Numbered from the stretch's first letter, positions 32,503 through 42,217 are shown. The stretch is DNA of 64,000 bases from Massilia phosphatilytica (GCF_002968015.1 NZ_PUIP01000003.1:310001-374000), one strand, 5' to 3'. Notes: a model not told the origin generated them from the sequence alone. Program-made: numbers and translations.

Positions 32503-35118
32503 ATGTTGACCCACCAGATCGCCCGGCTTGTCCACCTGTCGTGCCGCCACCCGTGGGCGGTGGTCGGGGCGTTCGTACTGTTGGTACTTGCATCCGGTCT
32601 ATATGTTGCGAGCCACTTCTCGATCAATACGGATGTCGGGCAGTTGATCGACACGAATGCACCCTGGGCCAGGCGCGACGCCGCCATCGCCGCCGCGTTC
32701 CCGAACCGGGGCGATACGACCCTGGCCGTCGTGCGTGCGCCGGCGCCGGAATTCTCGGCGCAGGCCGCCCGCGAACTGGCCGACCGCCTGCGCCGGCAGC
32801 CCGCCCTGTTCCGCGCGGTGGACCTCGGCGCCGGCGCCGATTTTTTCCGCCGCAATGGCCTGCTGTACCTCGACGCTCACGACCTCCGCGACCTGGCGGC
32901 TCGCCTCGTCGCCGCGCGGCCCCTGCTCGATGCGCTCGCGCGCGACCCGTCGCTGCGGGGCGTGGCGAACCTGTTGTCGGTGACGCTCGGCACGCCCTTG
33001 CTGACGGGCCAGGTCACGCTCGCGCAGATGGCGCCCCTGCTGGCGCGCAGTGCAGCCACGGTCGAGGACGTCCTCGCCGGGCGCACCGCCGCGTTGTCCT
33101 GGCAGGATCTCGCCGTCAGCGGCGCAGGCGTTGAACCCGGCCTCGTGGAAGTCCGGCCCGTGCTCGACTACGCCGCCCTGCTGCCGGGCGCGGCGTCCAG
33201 CGACGCCATCCGCGCGGCCGCCGCCGACCTGCGCCTGGTCGAGCGCTACGGCGCACACGTCACGCTGACGGGGCCGGTGCCGCTGTCCGACGACGAATTC
33301 GCCTCGTTGCAGGAAGGGTCGCCACTCGTCGGCAGCATCCCCGTCGTCGTCGTGCTCGTGCTGCTGTGGCGCGCGGTGCGCTCGGCCCCGCTCGTGCTGG
33401 CGCTGTGCATCACGATGCTGGGCGGGCTGGCGCTCACGGCCGCGCTGGGGCTCATGATGGTGGGCGCGCTGAACCTGATCTCCATCGCGTTCGCGATCCT
33501 GTTCGTCGGGCTCGGGATCGACTTCGGCATCCAGTTCGGCATGCGCTTCCGCGAACTGCGGCGCGTGCGGCCCGGCACCGGCACGGCGCTGCTGGCGACG
33601 GCGCGCGCGCTCGCGCTGCCGCTCACCCTCGCGGCGGCGGCCACCGCGTTCGGCTTCCTCGCCTTCCTGCCCACGGCCTACCGTGGCGTGGCGGAGCTGG
33701 GGCAGATCGCGGGCGTCGGCATCCTGTGCGTCGCCCTGCCCGCGTGCCTCACGGTGCTGCCCGCGCTGATCCGCATCAGCGATCCGCCGGCGGGCCTGCT
33801 CGCGCCCGGCTACCCGTGGCTGGCCGGGATCGACCATGCGCTGCAAACCCACCGCAAGACCGTGCTGGCGGGCACGCTGGCGCTCGTCGCCGCCGGCCTG
33901 CCGCTGCTGTGGCGCCTCGAGTTCGACTTCGATCCGCTGCACCTCAAGAATCCCGGCAGCGAGTCGATGGCCACGCTGGCGTCGCTCGCGCGCGGTACCG
34001 ACATCGGCCTGGACAACGTGCAGGTGCTCGCCCCGTCGCTGGCACAGGCCGCCGCCCTGGCGGCACGCCTGGAACGCCTGCCCGACGTGGCGCGTGCGCT
34101 GACGGCAGCGAGCCTGGTCCCCGACGGGCAGGCCGGCAAGCTGGACGCCATCGCGGCCGCTGCCGCCCGCCTGCTGCCCGTGCTGGACCAGCCGGCGCTC
34201 GCACCGGCATCGGACCCGCAGCGCGCGGCGGCGCTGCGCACGGCCGCGCTGTCGCTGCACAACGCCGCGCTCGACCATTCCGGTCCCGGTGCGGCCGAGG
34301 CAGCGCGGCTGGCGCAGGCCCTCGCCGCCCTGGCACGCGCCGCGCCGGCCGCCCGCGACCGTGCCGACCAGGCGCTGGCGGGCACCTTGCGGCTCGCGCT
34401 GGACGGGCTGCGCCTCGCGCTGCGGCCGCAACCCGTCACGCTGGCAACCCTGCCCGCCGCCATGAGCCGCAACTGGATCGCGCCCGATGGCCGCGCCCTC
34501 GTCGACGTCAGCCCAAAGCGGCCGACGGGGACGAGCCTCGAGGACGACAGCCGGCTGGGCCGCTTCATCGATGCCGTGCTGCGCGTCGCACCCGACGCGG
34601 CCGGCGGCCCGATCTCCGTGCGCCATGCGGCGGACCTGATCATCGCCGCATTCGTGCAGGCGGCGCTGCTGGCCGTCGCCACCATCGCGCTGCTGTTGTG
34701 GATCGCGTTCCGGCGCGTGGGCGACGTGCTGCTGACGATGGTGCCGCTGCTCGTGTCGAGCCTGGTCACGCTGGAAGCCTGCGTACTGCTGGGCATCCAC
34801 CTGAATTTCGCGAACATCATCGCGCTGCCCCTGCTGCTGGGCGTCGGCGTCGCCTTCAAGATCTATTACATCATGGCGTGGCGCGCGGGGCATCCGGCCC
34901 GGCTGGAGCATCCGCTCACGCAAGCCATCGTCCTCAGCGCGGCGACCACCGGCACTGCATTCGGCAGCCTGTGGCTGTCGCACCACCCCGGCACCGCCAG
35001 CATGGGCAAGCTGCTGGTGCTGGCGCTGGCGTGCACGTTGATCGGCGCCGTGTTCTTCCAGCCCGTCCTGCTGGGGCAGCCCCGTGCCCCGGCGCCTGCC
35101 GAACGAGGACCGCCATGA
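32503..35118 (+). CDS. hpnN: Hopanoid RND transporter HpnN
   Basis: An 871-residue RND/MMPL-type inner-membrane transporter with two repeats of one helix, a periplasmic loop and five helices. The first helix is at about 17-37 (AVVGAFVLLVLASGLYVASH) and the sterol-sensing-like first bundle at about 270-425 (FAILFVGLGIDFGIQFGMRF). The second bundle near 720-860 contains FANIIALPLLLGVGVAFKIY. In other bacteria HpnN moves hopanoids to the outer membrane. Its stop overlaps the mlaA start (ATGA). GCGTCC/GGACGC at 32480-32499 can form a small hairpin just before the start. Confidence 0.93.
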   Translation: MLTHQIARLVHLSCRHPWAVVGAFVLLVLASGLYVASHFSINTDVGQLIDTNAPWARRDAAIAAAFPNRGDTTLAVVRAPAPEFSAQAARELADRLRRQPALFRAVDLGAGADFFRRNGLLYLDAHDLRDLAARLVAARPLLDALARDPSLRGVANLLSVTLGTPLLTGQVTLAQMAPLLARSAATVEDVLAGRTAALSWQDLAVSGAGVEPGLVEVRPVLDYAALLPGAASSDAIRAAAADLRLVERYGAHVTLTGPVPLSDDEFASLQEGSPLVGSIPVVVVLVLLWRAVRSAPLVLALCITMLGGLALTAALGLMMVGALNLISIAFAILFVGLGIDFGIQFGMRFRELRRVRPGTGTALLATARALALPLTLAAAATAFGFLAFLPTAYRGVAELGQIAGVGILCVALPACLTVLPALIRISDPPAGLLAPGYPWLAGIDHALQTHRKTVLAGTLALVAAGLPLLWRLEFDFDPLHLKNPGSESMATLASLARGTDIGLDNVQVLAPSLAQAAALAARLERLPDVARALTAASLVPDGQAGKLDAIAAAAARLLPVLDQPALAPASDPQRAAALRTAALSLHNAALDHSGPGAAEAARLAQALAALARAAPAARDRADQALAGTLRLALDGLRLALRPQPVTLATLPAAMSRNWIAPDGRALVDVSPKRPTGTSLEDDSRLGRFIDAVLRVAPDAAGGPISVRHAADLIIAAFVQAALLAVATIALLLWIAFRRVGDVLLTMVPLLVSSLVTLEACVLLGIHLNFANIIALPLLLGVGVAFKIYYIMAWRAGHPARLEHPLTQAIVLSAATTGTAFGSLWLSHHPGTASMGKLLVLALACTLIGAVFFQPVLLGQPRAPAPAERGPP

Positions 35119-35852
35119 CCCGTCACCCGCCATTGTGCCGGATCGTTGCCGCCATGCTGCTCGTGCCCATCCTGTGCCTGTCCGGCTGCGCCACGGGCCC
35201 GGAGCGCGATCCGGCCGATCCGCTGGAACCGCTCAACCGCGCCACGTTCCGCTTCAACGACACGCTCGACCGCCACGTCGCGCAACCGGTCGCGCGCACG
35301 TACAACCGCGTCCTGCCGCGCTTCGTTCGCACCGGCGTCGAGAATGTCTTTGCCAACCTGGGCGACGTCACCGTGATGCTGAACGACTTCGCCCAGCTGC
35401 GCCTGATGGACGGGATGAACGACCTGATGCGCGTGGCCGTCAATTCCACGTTCGGGCTGCTGGGCGTGCTCGACATTGCCACGCCGGCCGGCATCGCCAG
35501 GCGCGACCAGGACTTCGGCCTCACGCTGGGCCATTACGGCATGCCGACCGGCCCCTACCTCGTGCTGCCCCTGTTCGGCCCGAGCACGTTCCGCGACGCG
35601 ACCGGCTTCGCCGTCGACCAGTACGGCTCGCCCGTCACCTACGCGCAGCCAGCCGTGCGCAACACGCTGTGGGGCGTTGACTTCGTCAGCACCCGGGCCC
35701 GCTACCTGAACGCGACCGACCTGCTGGAACAGGCCGCACTGGACCGCTACCTGTTCGTGCGCGACGCCTACCTGGGCCGGCGCCGCGCGCAGCTGAACAC
35801 CGACAAGGAGACGCCGCTGCCGGATTACGGCAAGGAGGATAATGCTAAATAG
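35115..35852 (+). CDS. mlaA: MlaA/VacJ-family outer-membrane lipoprotein
   Basis: A 245-residue lipoprotein with signal peptide and lipobox (LCLSGC, Cys about 25) then DPLEPLNRATFRFND, the family signature, and later FGLTLGHYGMPTGPYLVLPLFGP region motifs (HYG, GPY). In the Mla pathway it sits in the outer membrane with porins and takes lipid from the outer leaflet to MlaC. Here it is translationally coupled to hpnN and close to hpnM, so it may serve a hopanoid-specific route. The 3' end overlaps convergent hpnG by 28 bp. Confidence 0.93.
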   Translation: MTRHPPLCRIVAAMLLVPILCLSGCATGPERDPADPLEPLNRATFRFNDTLDRHVAQPVARTYNRVLPRFVRTGVENVFANLGDVTVMLNDFAQLRLMDGMNDLMRVAVNSTFGLLGVLDIATPAGIARRDQDFGLTLGHYGMPTGPYLVLPLFGPSTFRDATGFAVDQYGSPVTYAQPAVRNTLWGVDFVSTRARYLNATDLLEQAALDRYLFVRDAYLGRRRAQLNTDKETPLPDYGKEDNAK

Positions 35853-36523
35853 CGCCCCAGCGCCGGCCCCAGCCGCGCGCGCACCCGCAGCAGGGCACGC
35901 CGGGCCACCCATGCGTCGCCGGCCAGCGCGCAGAGCGATGCGACCTGTCCCGGCGCACCCGCCAGCGAGCGCAGCACCGCCCAGGCTCCGGTCCAGATCC
36001 CGCCCTCGTCCAGCCCGGCCAGCGCGGCGGCCGGCACGCCGCGCCAGGCCGGATCGAGCACGACGCGGCAGGCAGCGAACGGCAGGCCGTGGCACCGTGC
36101 GGCCAGCGCGGCGGCATGCGTTTCCATGTCGGCGGCGGCGGCGCCCGTGTCACGCCACAGCGCCGCCTTCGCAGCCGCCGTGGCGACGGGTGCGTCCACG
36201 CCGGCAAGCAGTCCCGGCCGGGCGCCCGGCAGGCGGTCCAGCAGCGCGCGCGACCAGTCCGGGTCGGTCGCGATGAGGCCATCCGGCGTCAGCACGCCCG
36301 TGGCCACCACGCAGTCGCCGCAGACGAGGTCCGGGTCCAGGCCGCCGGCGCAGCCGAAGCTGATGATGCCGGCCCATGGCGCTGCACTGTCCAGCATCGC
36401 GTGCAACCGCTGCGCGACCCGCCACGGCCCGGGCCCGACCACGCCCACGACACCGGGACCGTCCGCGATCGCCGCCTCGAACGGCATCCCGCAGGCGGCG
36501 AGCACACGCGGGGCATCGGACAC
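35825..36523 (-). CDS. hpnG: Adenosylhopane nucleosidase/phosphorylase HpnG
   Basis: A 232-residue purine-nucleoside-phosphorylase-like enzyme that removes adenine from adenosylhopane to give (phospho)ribosylhopane. The family features are GVVGVVGPGPWRVAQ, IISFGCAGGLDPDL and the catalytic AAADMETHAAALAAR region. GTG 36523 lies 3 bp after the shc stop with GGGA upstream, so it is the last gene of the leftward dxs-hpnD-shc-hpnG operon. It acts directly after HpnH although the two lie in opposite blocks. Confidence 0.9.
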   Translation of the reverse strand: MSDAPRVLAACGMPFEAAIADGPGVVGVVGPGPWRVAQRLHAMLDSAAPWAGIISFGCAGGLDPDLVCGDCVVATGVLTPDGLIATDPDWSRALLDRLPGARPGLLAGVDAPVATAAAKAALWRDTGAAAADMETHAAALAARCHGLPFAACRVVLDPAWRGVPAAALAGLDEGGIWTGAWAVLRSLAGAPGQVASLCALAGDAWVARRALLRVRARLGPALGRYLALSSLP

Positions 36524-36526
36524 GGC

Positions 36527-38515
36527 CTACATCCCGAACGCGACGCGGCGGCTGCCCCCGGCCCGCAGGTTGCGGTAGCGGGCCAGTGCCCACAGCGGGA
36601 AATAGCGGGCGTAGCCGTGATAGCGCAGGTAGAACACGCGGGGAAAGCCCGTGGCCGTGTGCTGCGGTTCATCCCACCGGCCGTCCGCACGCTGGTGGTC
36701 GACGAGCCAGGCGATGCCGCGCGCGACCGCCGGCGTGTCGACCGCGCCGGCCGCCATCAGGCCCAGCAGCGCCCATGACGTCTGCGACGCCGTCGACGGC
36801 GCCCACGCGTGGCCGGCGTAGTCGAGCCGGTAGCTGTCGCCGCCTTCGCCCCAGCCACCGTCCGGATTCTGCACGCAAGCGAGCCAGCGGGCGGCCCGCG
36901 CGACGGACGGCGCGGCGGGCGGCAGCCCTGCGGCCGCCAGGGCGCACAGCGCGCACCACGTGCCGTACACATGGTTCACACCCCAGCGTCCATACCAGCT
37001 CCCGCTGTCCTCCTGCTGGCGCAGCAGCCAGCCCAGCGCCCGTGCCGCAGGCGAACGGCGGTGCGTGCAGGCACCCGGCTCCAGTTGGGCGAGCATAGCC
37101 AGGCAGCGTGCGGACACGTCGGCCGTCGGCGGATCGAGCAGCGCGCCGTGGTCGGCGAACGGGATGTGGTTCAGGTAGTAGTGCGTGTTGTCCGCTTCGA
37201 ACGCGCCCCAGCCGCCGCCCTTGCTTTGCATGCCGACGATCCATTCGCGGGCGCGCGCGACGGCGTCCGCGTACCGGTCCGGCAGGGGCTGCGGTTCGAG
37301 GTGCGCGGCCCGGTGCATGGCCATCGCCACGACGGCCGTGTCGTCGACGTCGGGATAGCAGGCATTCTCGTACTGGAAGGCCCAGCCGCCCGGACGGACG
37401 CCCGGCCGGCGCGTCGCCCAGTCGCCGGGCGCGTCGAGGATCTGCAGCGGCAGCAGCCAGTCGAGGCCGCGGCGCGCCGCGGCGAGCGCGGGTGGCGTGC
37501 CCGCTTCCAGCAGCGCGTGACACATCAGCGCCGTGTCCCATACGGGCGACAGGCAGGGCTGGCAATACGCTTCGGTGCCGTGGTCGACCAGCAGCCGGTC
37601 GATGGCGCGGCGCGCGGCGGCTGCCTCGGGCGCGTCCGGCGGCAGGCCCAGCACGTCCAGCATCTGCACGGCGTTGACCATCGCGGGGAAGATGGCGCCG
37701 AGACCGTGCTCGCCGTTCAGGCGCGCGCGCACGAACGAGGCCGCCTGCTCGACCGCGCGCCGGCGCAGGCGCGCGGGCAGGCGCGGCGCCAGCAGGCGCA
37801 CCTGCGACTCCAGCGTGCGGAACAGCGCAAACCACATGCGGTGCTGGTGCGGTGCGCGCGGCGCCAGCCCGAGGTTGTCCGGCAGTGCGAGGAACAGTTC
37901 GGCGACACCCACGGCGCGAGGATTGCGCGCCCGCGGCCGCAGCGCCCCCAGCACGAGCAGCGGGGTCAGCACGGTGCGCGTCCAGTACGATACTTTCGAC
38001 AGGTGGAACGGCGACCAGCGCGGCAGCAGCGCGATCTCCACCGGCATCACGGGCACGGCGGACCACGGCATCTCGCCGAACAACGCGAGCAGCATGCGCG
38101 TAAACACATTGCTGCGCTCGGCGCCGCCGTGGTCCCGGATCGCCGAGCGCGCCCGCGCCATGTGCGGCGCGTCGGGCGGGTCGCCGATCATCTTCAGCGC
38201 GAAATAGGCCTTGACGCTGGCGCTCGGGTCGAAGGCGCCCCCGTGGAACAACGGCCAGCCGCCGTGGTCGCCCTGGCGGCGGCGCAAATAGGTTGCGATC
38301 TTGCGTTCCAGCGCGGCGTCCGGCGTCTCGCCCAGGTAGTGCACCAGCAGCACGTACTCGGCGGGAATCGTGACGTCCGCTTCCAGTTCGTACACCCAGT
38401 GTCCGTCGTCGCGCTGGTCGGCCAGCACGGCCGCGAGCGCCGCCGCGATCGCCGCCGCGGTTGCCTCGTCCTTGGCGCCGGCCGGCGCCGTGGACCGGAT
38501 AGACGAGTCGCGCAT
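36527..38515 (-). CDS. shc: Squalene-hopene cyclase
   Basis: A 662-residue class II triterpene cyclase turning squalene into hopene/hopanol. The protonating DxDD motif is DVDD at 389-392, and several QW repeats are visible (QGDHGGWPLF at 81-90; QSKGGGWGAFE; QEDSGSWYGRWG; QNPDGGWGEGGDSY). ATG 38515 follows GGGGGATGTC. Length fits the family (about 630-680). It is flanked by hpnD upstream (14 bp) and hpnG downstream (3 bp). Confidence 0.96.
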   Translation of the reverse strand: MRDSSIRSTAPAGAKDEATAAAIAAALAAVLADQRDDGHWVYELEADVTIPAEYVLLVHYLGETPDAALERKIATYLRRRQGDHGGWPLFHGGAFDPSASVKAYFALKMIGDPPDAPHMARARSAIRDHGGAERSNVFTRMLLALFGEMPWSAVPVMPVEIALLPRWSPFHLSKVSYWTRTVLTPLLVLGALRPRARNPRAVGVAELFLALPDNLGLAPRAPHQHRMWFALFRTLESQVRLLAPRLPARLRRRAVEQAASFVRARLNGEHGLGAIFPAMVNAVQMLDVLGLPPDAPEAAAARRAIDRLLVDHGTEAYCQPCLSPVWDTALMCHALLEAGTPPALAAARRGLDWLLPLQILDAPGDWATRRPGVRPGGWAFQYENACYPDVDDTAVVAMAMHRAAHLEPQPLPDRYADAVARAREWIVGMQSKGGGWGAFEADNTHYYLNHIPFADHGALLDPPTADVSARCLAMLAQLEPGACTHRRSPAARALGWLLRQQEDSGSWYGRWGVNHVYGTWCALCALAAAGLPPAAPSVARAARWLACVQNPDGGWGEGGDSYRLDYAGHAWAPSTASQTSWALLGLMAAGAVDTPAVARGIAWLVDHQRADGRWDEPQHTATGFPRVFYLRYHGYARYFPLWALARYRNLRAGGSRRVAFGM

Positions 38516-38529
38516 GACATCCCCCGTGG

Positions 38530-39378
38530 CTACAGGAGCGCGTGCCGCAACAGGATGCCGGCCCTGGCCAGGCGCCCGAGCCGGACGGGAGCACGCGGAC
38601 TGCCCCACCCGCGCGCCGTGAGCCGTGCCAGCAGAGCGGCATACACGGCCCCCATCAGGCGCGGCGCCCGTCCTGCGCCGCCCCGGTGGCGCTGCAGGAC
38701 GAAGTCGGAGGCAGCGTAGTGCCGGCGCGCCTGCGCAGCCAGGTCCGCGCAGGCCCGGGGCAGCGCGGGATGCGTGGCGATCTCGCCGGCGCCGGCGGCG
38801 CACACGCGCGGCTCGACACCGGCCGCGAGCAGCAGTTCGCGCGGCACGTAGGCGCGGCCGATGGCGGCGTCCTCGTCGATGTCACGCAGGATGTTCGTCA
38901 GTTGCAGCGCGCGGCCCAGGTGATGGGCGAGCAGGATGCCGTCGTCCTGCGGCAGGCCGAACACGCGCACGGAAAGCCGTCCGACGGCGGCTGCCACGCG
39001 GTCGCAGTACAGGTCGAGCGTGTCCGCCGGCGGCGCGCAGATCGGACGGTCCTGCGCATCCATCAGCATGCCGTCGATCACGGCGTGGAAGTCGGCGCGC
39101 GCCAGCCCGTACGCGGCAATGTACGGGGCCAGCGCGCGCAGGCGCGCGGACCGCGCGCCGTCGCAGGCGGCGTCGACGTCGGCCCGCCACCGTTCCAGCG
39201 CGGCCCGGCGTTCGGCAGGCGGCGCCGGGCCGTCGGCGATGTCGTCGACGGCCCGGCAGAACGCGTAGATGCTGAACATCGCGGCGCGCCGTGGCGCGGG
39301 CAGGACGCGCATGGCAATGCCGAACGAACTGGCCGGCGTGTGCGCCGGCACGGTGAGAGCATCCGTCTCGGGGAGCAT
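38530..39378 (-). CDS. hpnD: Presqualene diphosphate synthase HpnD
   Basis: A 282-residue squalene/phytoene-synthase-family enzyme joining two farnesyl diphosphates. The aspartate-rich motifs are DDIAD at 45-49 and DIDED at 166-170, with SIYAFCRAVDD and YCDRVAAAVGRLSVRVFG matching HpnD rather than HpnC. ATG 39378 follows GAGGAGAGG. It lies 23 bp after dxs and 14 bp before shc. The partners HpnC and HpnE that convert presqualene diphosphate to squalene are not in the window. Confidence 0.92.
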   Translation of the reverse strand: MLPETDALTVPAHTPASSFGIAMRVLPAPRRAAMFSIYAFCRAVDDIADGPAPPAERRAALERWRADVDAACDGARSARLRALAPYIAAYGLARADFHAVIDGMLMDAQDRPICAPPADTLDLYCDRVAAAVGRLSVRVFGLPQDDGILLAHHLGRALQLTNILRDIDEDAAIGRAYVPRELLLAAGVEPRVCAAGAGEIATHPALPRACADLAAQARRHYAASDFVLQRHRGGAGRAPRLMGAVYAALLARLTARGWGSPRAPVRLGRLARAGILLRHALL

Positions 39379-39401
39379 GGCGCACCTCTCCTCAGTTGAA
39401 C

Positions 39402-41180
39402 TCAGTAAACGTTCGCGACGCGCTTGGGCGCATCGGACCGAAAGCGCCGGCGGATGGCGCCCGCGATGCCCGCCGCGTCGAGGCCGGCAGCGCCCAGCAG
39501 CGCGGCGGGGTCGCCGTGCTCGATGAACAGGTCCGGCAGGCCCAGCATCAACAACGGGCGCTGGATACCGGCGCCCGCCAGCGCCTCCGCGACGGCCGCG
39601 CCGGCGCCGCCCATGACGGCGCCCTCTTCCACCGTCACCAACTGCGCATGATCGCGCGCGAGTGCCGCCACGAGGTCGGCATCGAGCGGCTTCACGAAGC
39701 GCATGTTGGCGACCGTCGCACCGAGTTCGGCGCCGGCCGCGAGACTTGGCGCCAGCATCGGGCCGAACGCGAGGATGGCGACGCCGGACCCGCGCCGGCG
39801 CACCTCGCCGCGGCCGATCGGGATGACGTCCAGGTCGGGTGCCGGCACGACACCAGGTCCCGGCCCGCGCGGATAGCGCACGGCCGCCGGCCCGGGATGG
39901 CGGTACGCGGTCGTCAACATGCGCCGGCACTCGGCTTCGTCGGACGCCGCCATCACCACCATGTTCGGCACGCAGCGCAGGTAGGCGATGTCGTAGTTGC
40001 CCGCATGCGTGGCGCCGTCCGCGCCGACGAGCCCGGCGCGGTCGATCGCAAACGTCACGTCCAGGTTTTGCAACGCGACGTCGTGGATCAACTGGTCGTA
40101 GGCACGTTGCAGGAACGTGGAATAGATCGCGACGACAGGCTTCATGCAGTCGACCGCGAGGCCGCCCGCGAACGTCAGCGCGTGCTGCTCCGCGATGCCG
40201 ACGTCGACGTAGCGGTCGGGGAAGCGCCGGGCGAAACGCATGAGACCGGAACCTTCGCGCATCGCGGGCGTGATGCCGACGAGGCGCGGGTCGTGCGCGG
40301 CCATGTCGCACAGCCAGTCGCCGAACACGTCCGTGTACGCGGGCCGGCCGCGCACGCCATCCGGCAGCCCTTGTGCAGGATCGAAGCGGCCCGTGCCGTG
40401 GTACAGGGTGGGCGCCGCCTCCGCGCGCGCATACCCCTTGCCCTTGCGCGTGACGACGTGCAGCACCTGCGGGCCGGGACGCCCGCGGGCGGCCTCCAGC
40501 GCGGGAATCAGGGCGTCGAGGTCGTGGCCGTCCACCGGGCCGGAATAGGCCAGGCCGAACGCCTCGAACAGCGATGCGCCCGGGCGCACGCGGCCGGAGG
40601 CGAGGTCGGCGAGATGGCGGTCCAGCGCACCCACGGCGGGCGAAATGGACATGCCGTTGTGATTGAGGATGACGAGCAGACGCAGCGCAGGGTCGATGCC
40701 CGCGTTGTTCAAGGCCTCGAACGCCATGCCGGCCGACAGCGCGCCGTCGCCGCAGACGGCCACGGCGTGGCGGTCGTCGCCCTGGAGTTTCGCGGCCAGC
40801 GCCATGCCGAGCGCGGCCGACAACGCCGTCGACGAGTGCGCCGTGCCGAAGCAGTCGTGCACGCTTTCGCAGCGGCGCGGGAAGCCGGACAGGCCGCCCG
40901 CCTGGCGCAACGTGTGCATCTGGGCGCGCCGTCCCGTCAGCACCTTGTGGCCATAACTCTGGTGGCCAACGTCCCACACGATGCGGTCGCGCGGCGTGGC
41001 GAACACGTAGTGCAGCGCGATCGTCAGTTCCACCGTGCCAAGGTTCGACGCGAGGTGGCCGCCGGTACGCGCCACCGTGTCGAGCAGGAAGCGGCGCAAC
41101 TGGCGGGCCAGCGTGTCCAGGCGCGCGCGAGGCAGCGCACGCAATGCGGCGGGGTCGTTGATTGCCTCGAGCAGGTCCAT
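39402..41180 (-). CDS. dxs: 1-deoxy-D-xylulose-5-phosphate synthase
   Basis: A 592-residue thiamine-diphosphate transketolase-like enzyme, the first and flux-setting step of the MEP pathway. [17 protein letters not shown] and the GDG motif ([15 protein letters not shown]/Mg binding) lie in the N-terminal domain; [16 protein letters not shown] with its catalytic Glu is in the middle; RYPRGPG is in the last third. It is a little short for the family (about 615-640). ATG 41180 follows GGAGG at 6 bases. It leads the leftward hopanoid operon and is probably a hopanoid-dedicated copy. Confidence 0.93.
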   Translation of the reverse strand: MDLLEAINDPAALRALPRARLDTLARQLRRFLLDTVARTGGHLASNLGTVELTIALHYVFATPRDRIVWDVGHQSYGHKVLTGRRAQMHTLRQAGGLSGFPRRCESVHDCFGTAHSSTALSAALGMALAAKLQGDDRHAVAVCGDGALSAGMAFEALNNAGIDPALRLLVILNHNGMSISPAVGALDRHLADLASGRVRPGASLFEAFGLAYSGPVDGHDLDALIPALEAARGRPGPQVLHVVTRKGKGYARAEAAPTLYHGTGRFDPAQGLPDGVRGRPAYTDVFGDWLCDMAAHDPRLVGITPAMREGSGLMRFARRFPDRYVDVGIAEQHALTFAGGLAVDCMKPVVAIYSTFLQRAYDQLIHDVALQNLDVTFAIDRAGLVGADGATHAGNYDIAYLRCVPNMVVMAASDEAECRRMLTTAYRHPGPAAVRYPRGPGPGVVPAPDLDVIPIGRGEVRRRGSGVAILAFGPMLAPSLAAGAELGATVANMRFVKPLDADLVAALARDHAQLVTVEEGAVMGGAGAAVAEALAGAGIQRPLLMLGLPDLFIEHGDPAALLGAAGLDAAGIAGAIRRRFRSDAPKRVANVY

Positions 41181-41222
41181 GCGGTCCTCCATGCGGCGTG
41201 CGACAGGCACCGCTGGCGACCC

Positions 41223-41251
41223 ATTCTAGAACATCCCGGCCATCCGTTCAG
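41223..41251 (-). promoter_or_regulatory. Candidate promoter of the dxs-hpnD-shc-hpnG operon
   Basis: On the minus strand CTGAAC (41251-41246) and TAGAAT (41228-41223) are 17 bp apart, giving a start near 41216 and a 36-base leader. The same CTAGAATG octamer occurs upstream of hpnA on the minus strand (around 24982-24989). Confidence 0.35.
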
Positions 41252-41317
41252 GTATTCCCTTCAACCGTGCGCCAGCCTCTTCGGGGATATGGTACGTGCG
41301 CAAAAGCCCAGCAGAAA

Positions 41318-42208
41318 TCATCCCTTGTGGCGGATCGCATCGAGCACGACGGCCAGCGCGCGCGAGGCGTGGCGCCGGCCCGGGTAGTACGCGTGCAGGC
41401 CGGGGAATTTGGGGCAGAAGTCTGCCATCACGCTGACGAGGCGGCCGGCCTCCACATGCGGCGCCGCCACGTCCTCGGTCATGTACGCGAGGCCGCAGCC
41501 GGACAGCGCCGCGCCCAGCATCTGGTAGACGCCGTTGAACGTGTAGCGGCCGCGCACGCGCACGTCGACGGCTGCGCCGCGATCGCACATCTCCCACGCG
41601 TACACGCCGCCGCCGGCGAGCCGCAGGCGGATGCATTCGTGCTTCATGAGGTCGTCGATGGAGGCGGGCACAGGACGGTGCGCGAAGTATGCGGGCGCGC
41701 CGACGATCAGCGTCTGCGTGTCGGGCGTGAGGCGCACGGCGATCATGTCCTTCTCGACCTGGTCGCCCCAGCGCACGCCGATGTCGTAGCGCTCGGCCGC
41801 CACGTCCACCATGCGGTATTCGGCGCTGATCTCCACGTGGATGTCCGGATACTGCGGCAGCACGGCGGCCAGGCGCGGCCACAGCACGTTGTCGATGACG
41901 TGGTCGGTGGCCGTGATCCGGACGGTGCCGGCGGGCCGGTCACCGAGCTCGCTGACGGCGGCGATCTCGGCGTCGATCTCTTCCAGCCGCGGCGCCACGT
42001 TCTGCAGCAGGCGCTCGCCGGCCTCGGTGGGCGACACGCTGCGCGTCGTGCGCGTCAGGAGGCGCACGCCGATCCGCGCTTCCAGCGCGCGGATCGTGTG
42101 GCTCAGCGCGGACTGCGTCATGCCCAGCTTGACCGCGGCGCGCGTGAAACTGCGTTCGCGCGCGACCGCGAGGAAGACGAGGATGTCGCTGAGGTTATCG
42201 CGTGCCAT
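41318..42208 (-). CDS. LysR-family transcriptional regulator
   Basis: A 296-residue LysR protein with helix-turn-helix at about residues 5-63 (SFTRAAVKLGMTQSALSHTIRALE) and the effector domain of the PecT/DmlR-like group (PAGTVRITATDHVIDNVLWP; YDIGVRWGDQVEKDMIAVRL). It is the last gene of a leftward ADH-MFS-LysR set, 9 bp after the MFS stop, so it is probably co-transcribed with the genes it may regulate. Effector not evident. Confidence 0.85.
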   Translation of the reverse strand: MARDNLSDILVFLAVARERSFTRAAVKLGMTQSALSHTIRALEARIGVRLLTRTTRSVSPTEAGERLLQNVAPRLEEIDAEIAAVSELGDRPAGTVRITATDHVIDNVLWPRLAAVLPQYPDIHVEISAEYRMVDVAAERYDIGVRWGDQVEKDMIAVRLTPDTQTLIVGAPAYFAHRPVPASIDDLMKHECIRLRLAGGGVYAWEMCDRGAAVDVRVRGRYTFNGVYQMLGAALSGCGLAYMTEDVAAPHVEAGRLVSVMADFCPKFPGLHAYYPGRRHASRALAVVLDAIRHKG

Positions 42209-42217
42209 GCCGTCATT

